Source: Planctomycetia bacterium
Lineage (GTDB): Bacteria > Planctomycetota > Planctomycetia > Pirellulales > UBA1268
DNA: 9,153 nt
Assembly: GCA_009923125.1 (NCBI GenBank)
Contig: RFUD01000064.1
Coordinates: 1-9,153, forward strand
Direction: 5' to 3'
A model generated the notes under the pieces. The model did no database searches and had not been told where the DNA came from. It saw nothing but the letters and a program-made list of their open reading frames with translations. Below are positions 1-5,468 of the stretch, in pieces; position 1 is the first letter of the stretch; each line of letters starts with the position of its first letter. The translations under genes were made by a program, and so were the position numbers.

Positions 1-324
1 GACCTCGTCGAGGCGATCGTCCACCCGAGCAAGGTCGTGTCCGACCAATACAAGGCGAGCATCGTGCAGACGGCCGACGGCAAGGTGGTGAGCGGGCGGA
101 TCGTCAACGAGTCGCCGGAGGCGATCACGATCGTCACCGACCCCGAGGATGCGACGAAATTCGTGAAACTCGCCCGGGCCGACATCGAGGAGATCCTGCC
201 GGCGACCGAGTCGCTGATGCCGAAGGGGCTCCTCGACCAGCTCAACGACCGCGAGGTGCTCGACCTCCTGGCCTACACCCTGTCCCGCGACAGGCCGCAA
301 GACGCCCGGTTCAAGAACCGCTGA
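1..324 (+). CDS. Heme-binding domain protein, C-terminal end (partial)
   Basis: This is the last 107 codons of a gene that begins upstream of the window; the frame is open from base 1 and ends at TGA 322-324. The residues fit the C-terminal half of the planctomycete/verrucomicrobial putative heme-binding domain (TIGR02603-like). It starts with DLVEAIVHPSKVVSDQY, passes through a small beta-rich stretch (DGKVVSGRIVNES), and ends with the characteristic SLMPKGLLDQLNDREVLDLLAY. In that family a CxxCH c-type heme motif lies N-terminal to this part, so it would be outside the window and cannot be checked. Family members are usually large secreted or periplasmic proteins with a dehydrogenase or beta-propeller domain ahead of the heme domain, and are presumed to transfer electrons; the fused domain here is unknown. 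A GTG at 37 is in frame but cuts the domain, so it is not a real start. Confidence 0.8.
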   Translation, partial: DLVEAIVHPSKVVSDQYKASIVQTADGKVVSGRIVNESPEAITIVTDPEDATKFVKLARADIEEILPATESLMPKGLLDQLNDREVLDLLAYTLSRDRPQDARFKNR

Positions 325-363
325 CGCCTCGCACCGGCCCCCCGACCACGCCACCGCCGCTTG

Positions 364-387
364 CCTTCGCCGCGCAGGGTGCGAAGG
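364..387 (+). terminator. Possible weak stem-loop after the heme-domain gene
   Basis: CCTTCGC (364-370) and GCGAAGG (381-387) are perfect 7-bp arms around a 10-nt loop, 40 bp after the upstream stop codon. No T-run follows, so a classic intrinsic terminator is not supported. It is the only clear secondary structure in the 135-bp gap between the heme-domain gene and the next start. Confidence 0.2.
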
Positions 388-459
388 ATTCGGTCTCGGG
401 ATGCGTTCCCCAGACGCCCGGCAGCCGGATGCCTTCCTTTCGTGGAGGCGGTTCCAGCG

Positions 460-1707
460 ATGGGCACACTGTTTTCGGGCGACACGCTTTCGCTGCGCAC
501 CGTCTCCGCGGAGGCGGTCCGTGAACTCCTCGGCGAGCATCCGGCCCCCTGCCTGTCGCTCGCCATGCCGACGCACCGCAACGTGCCCGACAACCGCGTC
601 GATCGGCCGGCGTACCACCACCTCGTCGAAGCGCTCGGGATGGCGCTGTCGTTCTCCCACGACCGCGATGCGGTCGACCGGCTGCTCGAGCCGTTCCGCG
701 CGCTCGGCGAAAACGTCCCGTTCTGGGAGCACACGCGCGATGGACTCGTCGTGTTCGCCACCGCCGGCACCGCCGCCGTGTTTCTGCTGCCGGTGCCCGT
801 CCAGCCGCTGGCCCTCGTCGCCCGCCGCTTCCACACGCTGCCGCTCGTGCGGCTCGTCGCGGCCGCCGATCGCTACGACGCGCTGGTGCTCACCAGCCGC
901 ACGGCCCACGTCTACGAGGGCTGTTTCCGCGAGGGCGCCGCCGACACGCTCGACCCCGTGCCGCTCCACGAGCCCGGCTGGCCGCCGGAGATCGATCGCG
1001 CCGAGGCGGTCGATGCCGAAACCTGGCAGCCGCATCGCGTGCAGCACGGGATGGGGCCGCGCGGCCTCGGGCCGGGCAGCGTGGTGCATGGCGGCGCGGG
1101 TTCGAAGCAGGACGACATCGATGCCGACACGGAGATCTTCCTGCGGCACGTCGACGCCGTGGTGCACGACAGGGTTTCGCGCCGCTCGGGCCTGCCGCTG
1201 GTGCTCGTGGCCCTGCCCCGGCTCGCGGCCGTGTTCCACAGCGTCACCCGCAACCCCCTGCTGTGCGACGAGTTCGTGGGCCGCGACGCGCATCTCCTCC
1301 GGGCGGGCGACATTCCGGCGCTCGTGGCCCCCGTTTTCAACCGGTTCCGAGAACGGCTCGTCGCCCGCGAACTCCGCAGGTTCATCGTGGCCCGTGATCG
1401 CGGCCTCGGGGCGGACGACCTCTCCGACATCGCCCGCGCGGCGGTGGCCGGGCGGGTGTCGCTGCTGCTGCTGGCACGCGACCGCTTCGAGCCGGGCCGC
1501 CTCGATCGCGCGACCGGCGCGATCGCCTTCGACGGCGCGCCGCCCGCCGACCTGTCGCGTTCCGGCGACGAGCCCGCCCTGCGGACCGAGGATCTCCTCA
1601 ACGGCCTCGCGGAAACCGTGCTGCTGCACGGCGGCGACGTGCTGGCGCTGGACAACATCCGCATGCCGACGGAGAGCGGGGCGGCGGCGATCTACCGCTA
1701 TGCCTGA
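460..1707 (+). CDS. BaeRF-family protein (bacterial release-factor-like, family 3 type)
   Basis: A 415-residue protein resembling the bacterial archaeo-eukaryotic release factor (BaeRF) families, most like family 3. Matching stretches are CLSLAMPTHR (31-40, start of the N-terminal alpha/beta domain), PFWEHTRDGLVVFA (87-100), YDALVLTSRTAHVYEG (139-154), the HGGAGSKQDDIDADTEIFLRHVD block (210-232), and the C-terminal HGGDVLALDNIRMPTESGAAAIYRY. The family is related in fold to aeRF1/Pelota and has been proposed to act in ribosome rescue or stress responses, mostly from comparative genomics. No GGQ tripeptide is present, so peptidyl-tRNA hydrolysis should not be assumed. ATG 460 is chosen because the CLSLAMPTHR block then starts about 30 residues in and GGAGG lies at 444-448. 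An in-frame TTG at 361 would add an arginine-rich 33-residue leader that looks non-coding. No signal peptide or membrane segment is seen, so it is probably cytoplasmic. Confidence 0.75.
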   Translation: MGTLFSGDTLSLRTVSAEAVRELLGEHPAPCLSLAMPTHRNVPDNRVDRPAYHHLVEALGMALSFSHDRDAVDRLLEPFRALGENVPFWEHTRDGLVVFATAGTAAVFLLPVPVQPLALVARRFHTLPLVRLVAAADRYDALVLTSRTAHVYEGCFREGAADTLDPVPLHEPGWPPEIDRAEAVDAETWQPHRVQHGMGPRGLGPGSVVHGGAGSKQDDIDADTEIFLRHVDAVVHDRVSRRSGLPLVLVALPRLAAVFHSVTRNPLLCDEFVGRDAHLLRAGDIPALVAPVFNRFRERLVARELRRFIVARDRGLGADDLSDIARAAVAGRVSLLLLARDRFEPGRLDRATGAIAFDGAPPADLSRSGDEPALRTEDLLNGLAETVLLHGGDVLALDNIRMPTESGAAAIYRYA

Positions 1708-1730
1708 CCGCGGATATGCCTGACCACGGG
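1699..1730 (+). repeat. 16-bp tandem duplication over the BaeRF stop codon
   Basis: Bases 1699-1714 and 1715-1730 are adjacent copies of a 16-bp unit beginning TATGCCTGACC, with 14 of 16 positions identical. The first copy carries the TGA stop of the BaeRF gene. It is a small local duplication with no evident function. Confidence 0.6.
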
Positions 1731-1746
1731 GCCGTGCTGGTATCCT
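1720..1746 (+). promoter_or_regulatory. Possible promoter of the patB-like gene
   Basis: TATCCT at 1741-1746 resembles a -10 box. The best -35 candidate is CTGACC at 1720-1725, with a short 15-bp spacer. If this -10 is used, transcription would start only a few bases before ATG 1756, giving an almost leaderless mRNA. The same TATCCT hexamer occurs in the stronger promoter candidate before the lptF-like gene. Transcription from the BaeRF gene, only 48 bp upstream, is the alternative. Confidence 0.25.
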
Positions 1747-1755
1747 GCGGCGGCC

Positions 1756-2919
1756 ATGAGGCCACCCGTCGAACCCTCCGCCGCGTTCGCATCGTGCCCG
1801 GAACGGCATGGCACGGGGTCCGAAAAATGGGACCGCTGGGCGGGCCGCGACGTGCTGCCGGCATGGGTGGCCGACATGGACTTTCGTGCGCCCGACGAGG
1901 TGCTCGCGGCGCTCCATGCCCGCGTCGACCACGGCGTGTTCGGCTACACGCACGAGCCGCCCGGATTTCGCCCCGCGCTCTGCGGGCATCTCGCCCGGCG
2001 TCACGGCTGGGAGGTCGATCCCGACTGGATCGTCGCCGCGCCGGGCGTCGTGACGGCGCTCGCGCTCACGGCGCGGCTCTGCGCTGGGCCCGGCGACGAC
2101 ATCCTCACGTTCACGCCGGTCTATCCGCCATTCCTCACGCTGCCCGGGCTCGCCGGCCGGGGCTGCGTGCGGGTGCCGCTCGTCGAGGCAGCGGCTGCCT
2201 GGTCGATCGATTTCGACGCCCTCGCAGCGGCCGCCGGTGCCTCCCGCGCGAAACTGCTCTGGCTCTGCCATCCGCACAACCCGACGGGAACGGTGTGGTC
2301 CCGCGCAGCGCTCCTGCGCGTGGCCGACGTGGCCGAACGCCACGGAATCACGGTGGTGAGCGACGAGATCTGGGCCGATCTCGTGCTCGACGATGATGCC
2401 GGGCACGTGCCGTTCGCGAGCCTCGACCATCCCGCCGCTCGACGGGCGATCACGCTCGTCGCGCCGTCGAAAACCTGGAACCTCGCGGGACTGGGCTGTG
2501 CCGCGGCGATCATCCGCGACGAATCGCTTCGGCGACGGTTCCGCACCGCCGGCGGTGGCCTCGTGCCGATGGTCAATCCGCTCGGCTATGCCGCGGCCGA
2601 GGCGGCCTGGCAGCATGGCGACGCCTGGCGCCGTGAACTGCTCGCGATCCTGCGTCACCACCGCACGCTGGTGCTCGACCGGGTCGCCATGATCCCGGGG
2701 CTGTCATGCCGCGCATGGCAGGCCACGTATCTCGCCTGGATCGACTGCCGCGCGACCGGTGTGTCCGACCCGCAGGCCGCCTGCGAGGCCGCCGGGTTGG
2801 GCCCCTCCGACGGCCGCACGTTCGGCCTGCCCGGATTCATCCGGCTCAACACGGCCTGTCCGGCGGATCGACTGGCGGTCGCGCTCGATCGGCTCGCCGC
2901 CGCCTTCGCGCCGGGGTGA
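1756..2919 (+). CDS. patB: MalY/PatB-type PLP-dependent C-S lyase (aminotransferase fold)
   Basis: A 387-residue, full-length member of the MalY/PatB branch of class I/II aminotransferase-fold enzymes, annotated as cystathionine beta-lyase or cysteine-S-conjugate beta-lyase. These cleave the C-S bond of substrates such as cystathionine, giving a thiol, pyruvate and ammonia. Seen in order: RHGTGSEKWD (18-27) and LPAWVADMDF (34-43), both typical of the subfamily; FTPVYPPF (119-126); HPHNPTGTVWS (172-182) with the PLP-contacting Asn; VSDEIWADLV (201-210) with the PLP-pyridine Asp; SKTWNLAGL (238-246) with the Schiff-base lysine at 239; and FIRLN (361-365) with the substrate-carboxylate arginine. 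It is cytosolic. No strong Shine-Dalgarno precedes ATG 1756. The TGA stop lies inside a GGGGTGACCCC palindrome directly abutting a putative mobile remnant. Exact substrate cannot be told from sequence. Confidence 0.92.
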   Translation: MRPPVEPSAAFASCPERHGTGSEKWDRWAGRDVLPAWVADMDFRAPDEVLAALHARVDHGVFGYTHEPPGFRPALCGHLARRHGWEVDPDWIVAAPGVVTALALTARLCAGPGDDILTFTPVYPPFLTLPGLAGRGCVRVPLVEAAAAWSIDFDALAAAAGASRAKLLWLCHPHNPTGTVWSRAALLRVADVAERHGITVVSDEIWADLVLDDDAGHVPFASLDHPAARRAITLVAPSKTWNLAGLGCAAAIIRDESLRRRFRTAGGGLVPMVNPLGYAAAEAAWQHGDAWRRELLAILRHHRTLVLDRVAMIPGLSCRAWQATYLAWIDCRATGVSDPQAACEAAGLGPSDGRTFGLPGFIRLNTACPADRLAVALDRLAAAFAPG

Positions 2920-2923
2920 CCCC

Positions 2924-2940
2924 CAATCCTGTTCGGCACG
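2924..2940 (+). repeat. Left 17-bp inverted repeat
   Basis: CAATCCTGTTCGGCACG; its perfect reverse complement lies at 3469-3485. It starts five bases after the patB-like stop codon and 24 bases before the transposase-like start at 2965. Confidence 0.7.
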
Positions 2941-2964
2941 AGATGTGCGTATCGGGACCTGGCG

Positions 2965-3138
2965 GTGATCGTGAAGATAGGGAACGTGCGCCCTGATCGT
3001 GATGGCGTTATCGTGCGCGTCATGGGCGGACGTAGGAAGCGGGAGATCCGTGATCAGGACGTGCAGGGACTGAAGTTCCTGCGGAAGATCCGTCCTTTGC
3101 TCTCCCGGCTCCGCAAGGTGGGCACGGAACGCGATCGA
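2965..3138 (+). pseudogene. N-terminal remnant of an IS4-type transposase
   Basis: From GTG 2965 the first 58 codons read MIVKIGNVRPDRDG, then REIRDQDVQGLKFLRKIRPL and LSRLRKVGTERDR. From memory this matches the N-terminus of IS4-family transposases common in planctomycetes, which have a basic leader, a D-x-Q-GLK-LRK-x-PLL-RL segment and then VGTERDRAGNR. After GTERDR (ending at 3138) the resemblance stops abruptly. The frame stays open to a TGA at 3484-3486, but that tail is arginine-rich and runs through repeats, so it is unlikely to be protein. The DDE catalytic core is absent and a family transposase is several times longer, so this cannot be active. Assignment to IS4 is by recognition of the N-terminal pattern only. 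Confidence 0.5.
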
Positions 3139-3199
3139 GGCGCACCGTTGCTGCGCGATCGGTGGCCGATGCGCCGTGCTCGATGGACAGCGGCAGGCG

Positions 3200-3235
3200 A
3201 GGGGTTACCCCTACCGTGGAGCCGGCGTACGCAGA
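3200..3235 (-). repeat. Degraded inverted copy of the 53-bp repeat
   Basis: Read on the - strand this stretch gives CCGGC, ACGGTA and GGGGTAACCCC in the same order and nearly the same spacing as in the repeats at 3318 and 3501, with one single-base gap and several mismatches. It looks like an older, inverted member of the same family. Confidence 0.4.
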
Positions 3236-3317
3236 CAAGCGGAGCCAGGATGGCGAAGCGGAGGCGCTCTCGTCAGCGCAGTCGGAGTCGAGTGAGTGAA
3301 GCCCAGGATGGGCGCAA

Positions 3318-3370
3318 CGAACGTCCGGCGAGACGGTACGGGGTAACCCCGAGCCGGGTTGGGCGCGTTG
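3318..3370 (+). repeat. 53-bp direct repeat, copy 1
   Basis: This starts CGAACGTCCGGCG, contains the palindromic GGGGTAACCCC at 3340-3350 and ends GGGTTGGGCGCGTTG. It is 51/53 identical to copy 2 at 3501-3553, with differences only at the 15th and 28th positions. The near-identity in non-coding DNA suggests recent duplication or a dispersed genomic repeat. Confidence 0.85.
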
Positions 3371-3381
3371 ACGGAAAGCAT

Positions 3382-3399
3382 GACAGGCTGGAGCCTGTC
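3382..3399 (+). repeat. Perfect 8-bp hairpin GACAGGCT/AGCCTGTC
   Basis: GACAGGCT (3382-3389) and AGCCTGTC (3392-3399) are perfect inverted arms around a GG centre. It lies five bases before the tandem hairpin array. It is probably a member of the short extragenic palindromic repeats in this mosaic. Confidence 0.55.
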
Positions 3400-3403
3400 G
3401 TTT

Positions 3404-3469
3404 GGCAAGCGAGACGCTTGCCCCACAGGGCGGCAAGCGAGACGCTTGCCCCACAGGGCGGCAAGTGCC
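3404..3469 (+). repeat. 28-bp tandem repeat with internal hairpin, two full copies plus a partial third
   Basis: Identical 28-bp units occupy 3404-3431 and 3432-3459, and a partial third begins at 3460 (GGCAAGTGCC). Each full unit begins with a perfect palindrome, GGCAAGCG-AGA-CGCTTGCC (8-bp arms, 3-nt loop), followed by CCACAGGGC. The array ends exactly where the right 17-bp inverted repeat starts. Palindromes of this wording are, as I recall, abundant in verrucomicrobial and planctomycete intergenic DNA and give rise to spurious ORFs, so this is best read as a dispersed REP-like element. Confidence 0.85.
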
Positions 3470-3485
3470 GTGCCGAACAGGATTG
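3469..3485 (-). repeat. Right 17-bp inverted repeat
   Basis: CGTGCCGAACAGGATTG is the exact reverse complement of 2924-2940. It immediately follows the partial third copy of the 28-bp tandem unit. Confidence 0.7.
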
Positions 3486-3500
3486 ACTGGAGGCCCGCAG

Positions 3501-3553
3501 CGAACGTCCGGCGAAACGGTACGGGGTGACCCCGAGCCGGGTTGGGCGCGTTG
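3501..3553 (+). repeat. 53-bp direct repeat, copy 2
   Basis: This is the second copy of the 3318-3370 repeat, 51/53 identical, carrying GGGGTGACCCC at 3523-3533. It lies outside the right inverted repeat, 44 bp before the response regulator stop codon, so the repeat family is not confined to the putative IS remnant. Bases 3554-3596 hold nothing further apart from a short ACGCTAC period-7 repetition running into the regulator's stop codon. Confidence 0.85.
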
Positions 3554-3596
3554 CTCTCTGCCCTCGGAACCGCAACGCCCCGGCAGACGCTACACG

Positions 3597-4229
3597 CTAC
3601 ACGAGGCCGCGACGGACAGCCCACACGGCCGCCTGTGTGCGGTCCGACACGGCGATCTTCCGCAGGATGTTCTGCACGTGCTCCTTCACCGTCTCCACGC
3701 TGATCGTCAGCGACTGGGCGATCTCCTTGTTGGAGAGCCCGAGGGCCATGTGGCGGAGCACCTGGGTCTCGCGTTGCGTGAGGGGGATGTCGGGATCGGG
3801 CGTGGCGACGCGGTTGGCCATGGTGGTGGCCACGCGCCGCAGTTCACCGGCCCGCATCGGCAACTGCCCGGAAGCGGCGCCGGTGATCGAATTGATGAGT
3901 TCCGCCCGCGTCGAGCCCTTGAGCATGTAGTCGTGGGCGCCGGCGGCGACGGCCCGGGCCACGTAGGTCGGATTGTCGAACGTGGAGAGCATGACGCAGC
4001 GCACGCTCGGCATGTCGGCCCGGATCTTTTCCAGGGCCGCGAGACCGTCCTTGCCGGCCATGCGGATGTCGAGCAGGACCACGTCCGGCTTCAGTTTTTT
4101 GGTGAGTTTCACGGCCTCGTCGCCGGTGGCCGCCTCCCCGACGATCTTCACGTCGGAGCCCGCCAACAGGCTCACCAGACCCCGGCGGACAACCTCGTGG
4201 TCGTCGGCGATCACAACTTTGACTGCCAT
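3597..4229 (-). CDS. NarL/FixJ-family response regulator with LuxR-type HTH
   Basis: A 210-residue two-domain transcriptional response regulator. The receiver domain (about 1-120) has KVVIADDHEVVRRGL with the acidic pair D9/D10, the phospho-acceptor D54 in VVLLDIRMAGKDG, the switch Ser in VMLSTFD (82) and the conserved Lys in YMLKGS (104). The C-terminal LuxR/GerE domain (about 150-204) has LTQRETQVLRHMALGLSNKE followed by IA, and VETVKEHVQNILRKI, the helix-turn-helix and recognition helix. Phosphorylation by a sensor kinase is expected to promote dimerisation and DNA binding. No histidine kinase is in this window, so it is an orphan here. ATG 4229 gives the usual short lead MAVKVVIADDHE. ATG 4238 and GTG 4271 are in-frame alternatives, and GGGAG lies about 12 nt before ATG 4238. 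No clear Shine-Dalgarno decides between them. Target genes are unknown. Confidence 0.92.
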   Translation of the reverse strand: MAVKVVIADDHEVVRRGLVSLLAGSDVKIVGEAATGDEAVKLTKKLKPDVVLLDIRMAGKDGLAALEKIRADMPSVRCVMLSTFDNPTYVARAVAAGAHDYMLKGSTRAELINSITGAASGQLPMRAGELRRVATTMANRVATPDPDIPLTQRETQVLRHMALGLSNKEIAQSLTISVETVKEHVQNILRKIAVSDRTQAAVWAVRRGLV

Positions 4230-4511
4230 GGCTCTCATGCTTTCTGCGGGCTCCCGCCGCGTGACGCTCACACGATCCGAACAACGGCTCGATTGTAAGC
4301 CGAGTGATTCATAAATTTGTAGCCGGACGAAAAACCACCGTGGGGTCCGGGGCTTCGGGGCCCACGTTGTAGGGTCTCGGCCATCGATTCCAAACCACCC
4401 ACTCGGGCGATGCCACCCGACACCTTCGGCATTCCCGCCCGGTCGATCAGCGCGAGATCGCCGGGGATCGCCTCGCGGGCTTGTAAAACTGCAAGTCGCA
4501 AGGCCCCACGC
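4230..4511. other. Intergenic region between hemC and the response regulator
   Basis: This 282-bp gap lies downstream of hemC and upstream of the response regulator, both on the - strand. Bases 4295-4320 are conspicuously AT-rich for this window (around CATAAATTTGTAGCC) and are the likeliest promoter zone for the regulator, but I find no well-spaced -35/-10 pair. A GC-rich imperfect inverted pattern lies at 4339-4364 (GTGGGG to CCCAC). It could form part of a hemC terminator, but there is no clean stem with a T-run. No small gene is supported. Confidence 0.4.
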
Positions 4512-5468
4512 TCAGGCCGGATGACCGCCTCCTCCCAGCCGGGCGGCGGCCAGCATCCGATCGGCTCCCATCTCCTTGAGCAACGCGGCGACGGCTCGAC
4601 CGAGCGCCTCTGGATCCTCGCCCGGCCCGGCCGTCGCGCTGGCCGTGATCCGCCGCACGGTGACCGGCTGGTCCTCGAGCACGCATCCTCCGAGCACGAG
4701 GGCGCCGGCGGCGTCGTGCCGTGCCCAGGCGCCGATCGGGGCCAGGCAGCCGCCGGCCAAAGACGCCAGGAAACTCCGCTCGGCCCGCACCGCGGCGTGC
4801 GTGGCGGCATCGTCGAGCGGCGCCAGCGCCGCCCGCGTCGAGGCGTCCTCCATCCGCGTCTGGACGACCAGGGCCCCCTGGGCGACGGCGGGCCAGAATG
4901 CATCGGGCTCGAGAACCTCGGTGATCCTGTCCTCGAGGCCGAGTCGCTGGAGCCCGGCGCCCGCGAGGACGAGGCCGTCGTACTCGCCCGCGTCGAGTCG
5001 CCGAAGCCTGGTATCGACGTTGCCCCGCACCGGTCGGACATCGACGTCGCCGCGCAGCGCCCGCACCTGCAAGCCGCGGCGCACGCTCGCCGTCCCCACG
5101 ACGGCCCCGGGCGGGAGGCTCGCGAGCCGCGCATGACGACTGCTGACCAGCACGTCGAACGGGAGCGCCCGTCGCGGGACGCACGCCAGGGCGAGACCGT
5201 CGGTCTCGGCGGTGGGCAGGTCCTTGAGGCTGTGCACCGCCGCATCGATCCGGCCCGCGAGCAAGGCGGCTTCGAGCTCGCGCACGAAAACCCCGTCGGC
5301 GCCGATCCGCGGCACGGCAACGTCGGCCCGCTCGTCGCCGCTGGTGTGGATCGTTTCGAGCGTGACGGCATGGCCGAGCGCCCGGAGCTGGTCGGCGACC
5401 CAGCCGGTCTGGGTTCGCGCCAGCAGGCTGCCCCGGGTACCGATGCGGATGCCGTCCCGCGCCGTCAT
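4512..5468 (-). CDS. hemC: Hydroxymethylbilane synthase (porphobilinogen deaminase)
   Basis: This 318-residue enzyme joins four porphobilinogen molecules head to tail into the linear tetrapyrrole hydroxymethylbilane, in the cytosolic heme/tetrapyrrole pathway. Seen: N-terminal IRIGTRGSLLARTQTGWVAD (7-26); GVFVRELEAALL (59-70); VHSLKDLPT (78-86) with the catalytic Asp at 83; VVGTASVRRGLQ (123-134) with cofactor-binding arginines; VRGNVDTRLRRL (147-158); and LAGGCLAPIGA (237-247), whose Cys241 should carry the dipyrromethane cofactor. Length is close to the family norm of about 310. ATG 5468 is preceded by GGAGGGG with a 6-nt spacer. The start overlaps the comF stop as ATGA (5465-5468), so translation is probably coupled to comF. 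No other heme gene is in the window. An open frame runs further upstream in the same phase but only as a shadow of comF. Confidence 0.97.
   Translation of the reverse strand: MTARDGIRIGTRGSLLARTQTGWVADQLRALGHAVTLETIHTSGDERADVAVPRIGADGVFVRELEAALLAGRIDAAVHSLKDLPTAETDGLALACVPRRALPFDVLVSSRHARLASLPPGAVVGTASVRRGLQVRALRGDVDVRPVRGNVDTRLRRLDAGEYDGLVLAGAGLQRLGLEDRITEVLEPDAFWPAVAQGALVVQTRMEDASTRAALAPLDDAATHAAVRAERSFLASLAGGCLAPIGAWARHDAAGALVLGGCVLEDQPVTVRRITASATAGPGEDPEALGRAVAALLKEMGADRMLAAARLGGGGHPA

Larger units (their letters stand above)
2924..3485 (+). mobile_element. Putative decayed or non-autonomous IS-like element with 17-bp terminal inverted repeats
   Basis: CAATCCTGTTCGGCACG at 2924-2940 is exactly the reverse complement of bases 3469-3485, giving a perfect 17-bp inverted repeat bounding 562 bp. 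Just inside the left repeat an open frame starts that resembles the N-terminus of planctomycete IS4-type transposases. The layout (repeat, short leader, transposase 5' end) is that of an insertion sequence that lost most of its gene. The inner part has been replaced by short palindromic repeats. No target-site duplication abuts both ends, although CGGGGTGACCCC occurs immediately outside the left end and again 36 bp outside the right end. The inverted repeat could instead be a dispersed repeat in two orientations. The remaining 3' part, to the response regulator stop at 3597, contains no recognisable gene. Confidence 0.45.

Noticed and set aside
401..1723. A long alternative + frame over the BaeRF gene
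   Set aside because: Its composition is Arg/Ser/Pro/Cys-biased with no family resemblance, whereas the 460-1707 frame carries conserved BaeRF motifs.
3404..3469. 28-bp direct repeats as a CRISPR array
   Set aside because: The units are directly adjacent with no unique spacers, only two and a partial copy exist, and there are no cas genes.
3402..4298. A 298-codon + strand open frame running from the repeats into the response regulator
   Set aside because: Its start lies in the palindromic repeats and the rest is antisense to a clear response regulator. Such repeat-derived ORFs are known artefacts.
4339..4364. GC-rich inverted pattern as a hemC terminator
   Set aside because: Only about five bases at each end pair cleanly, the inner part is ambiguous, and no T-run follows on the - strand.
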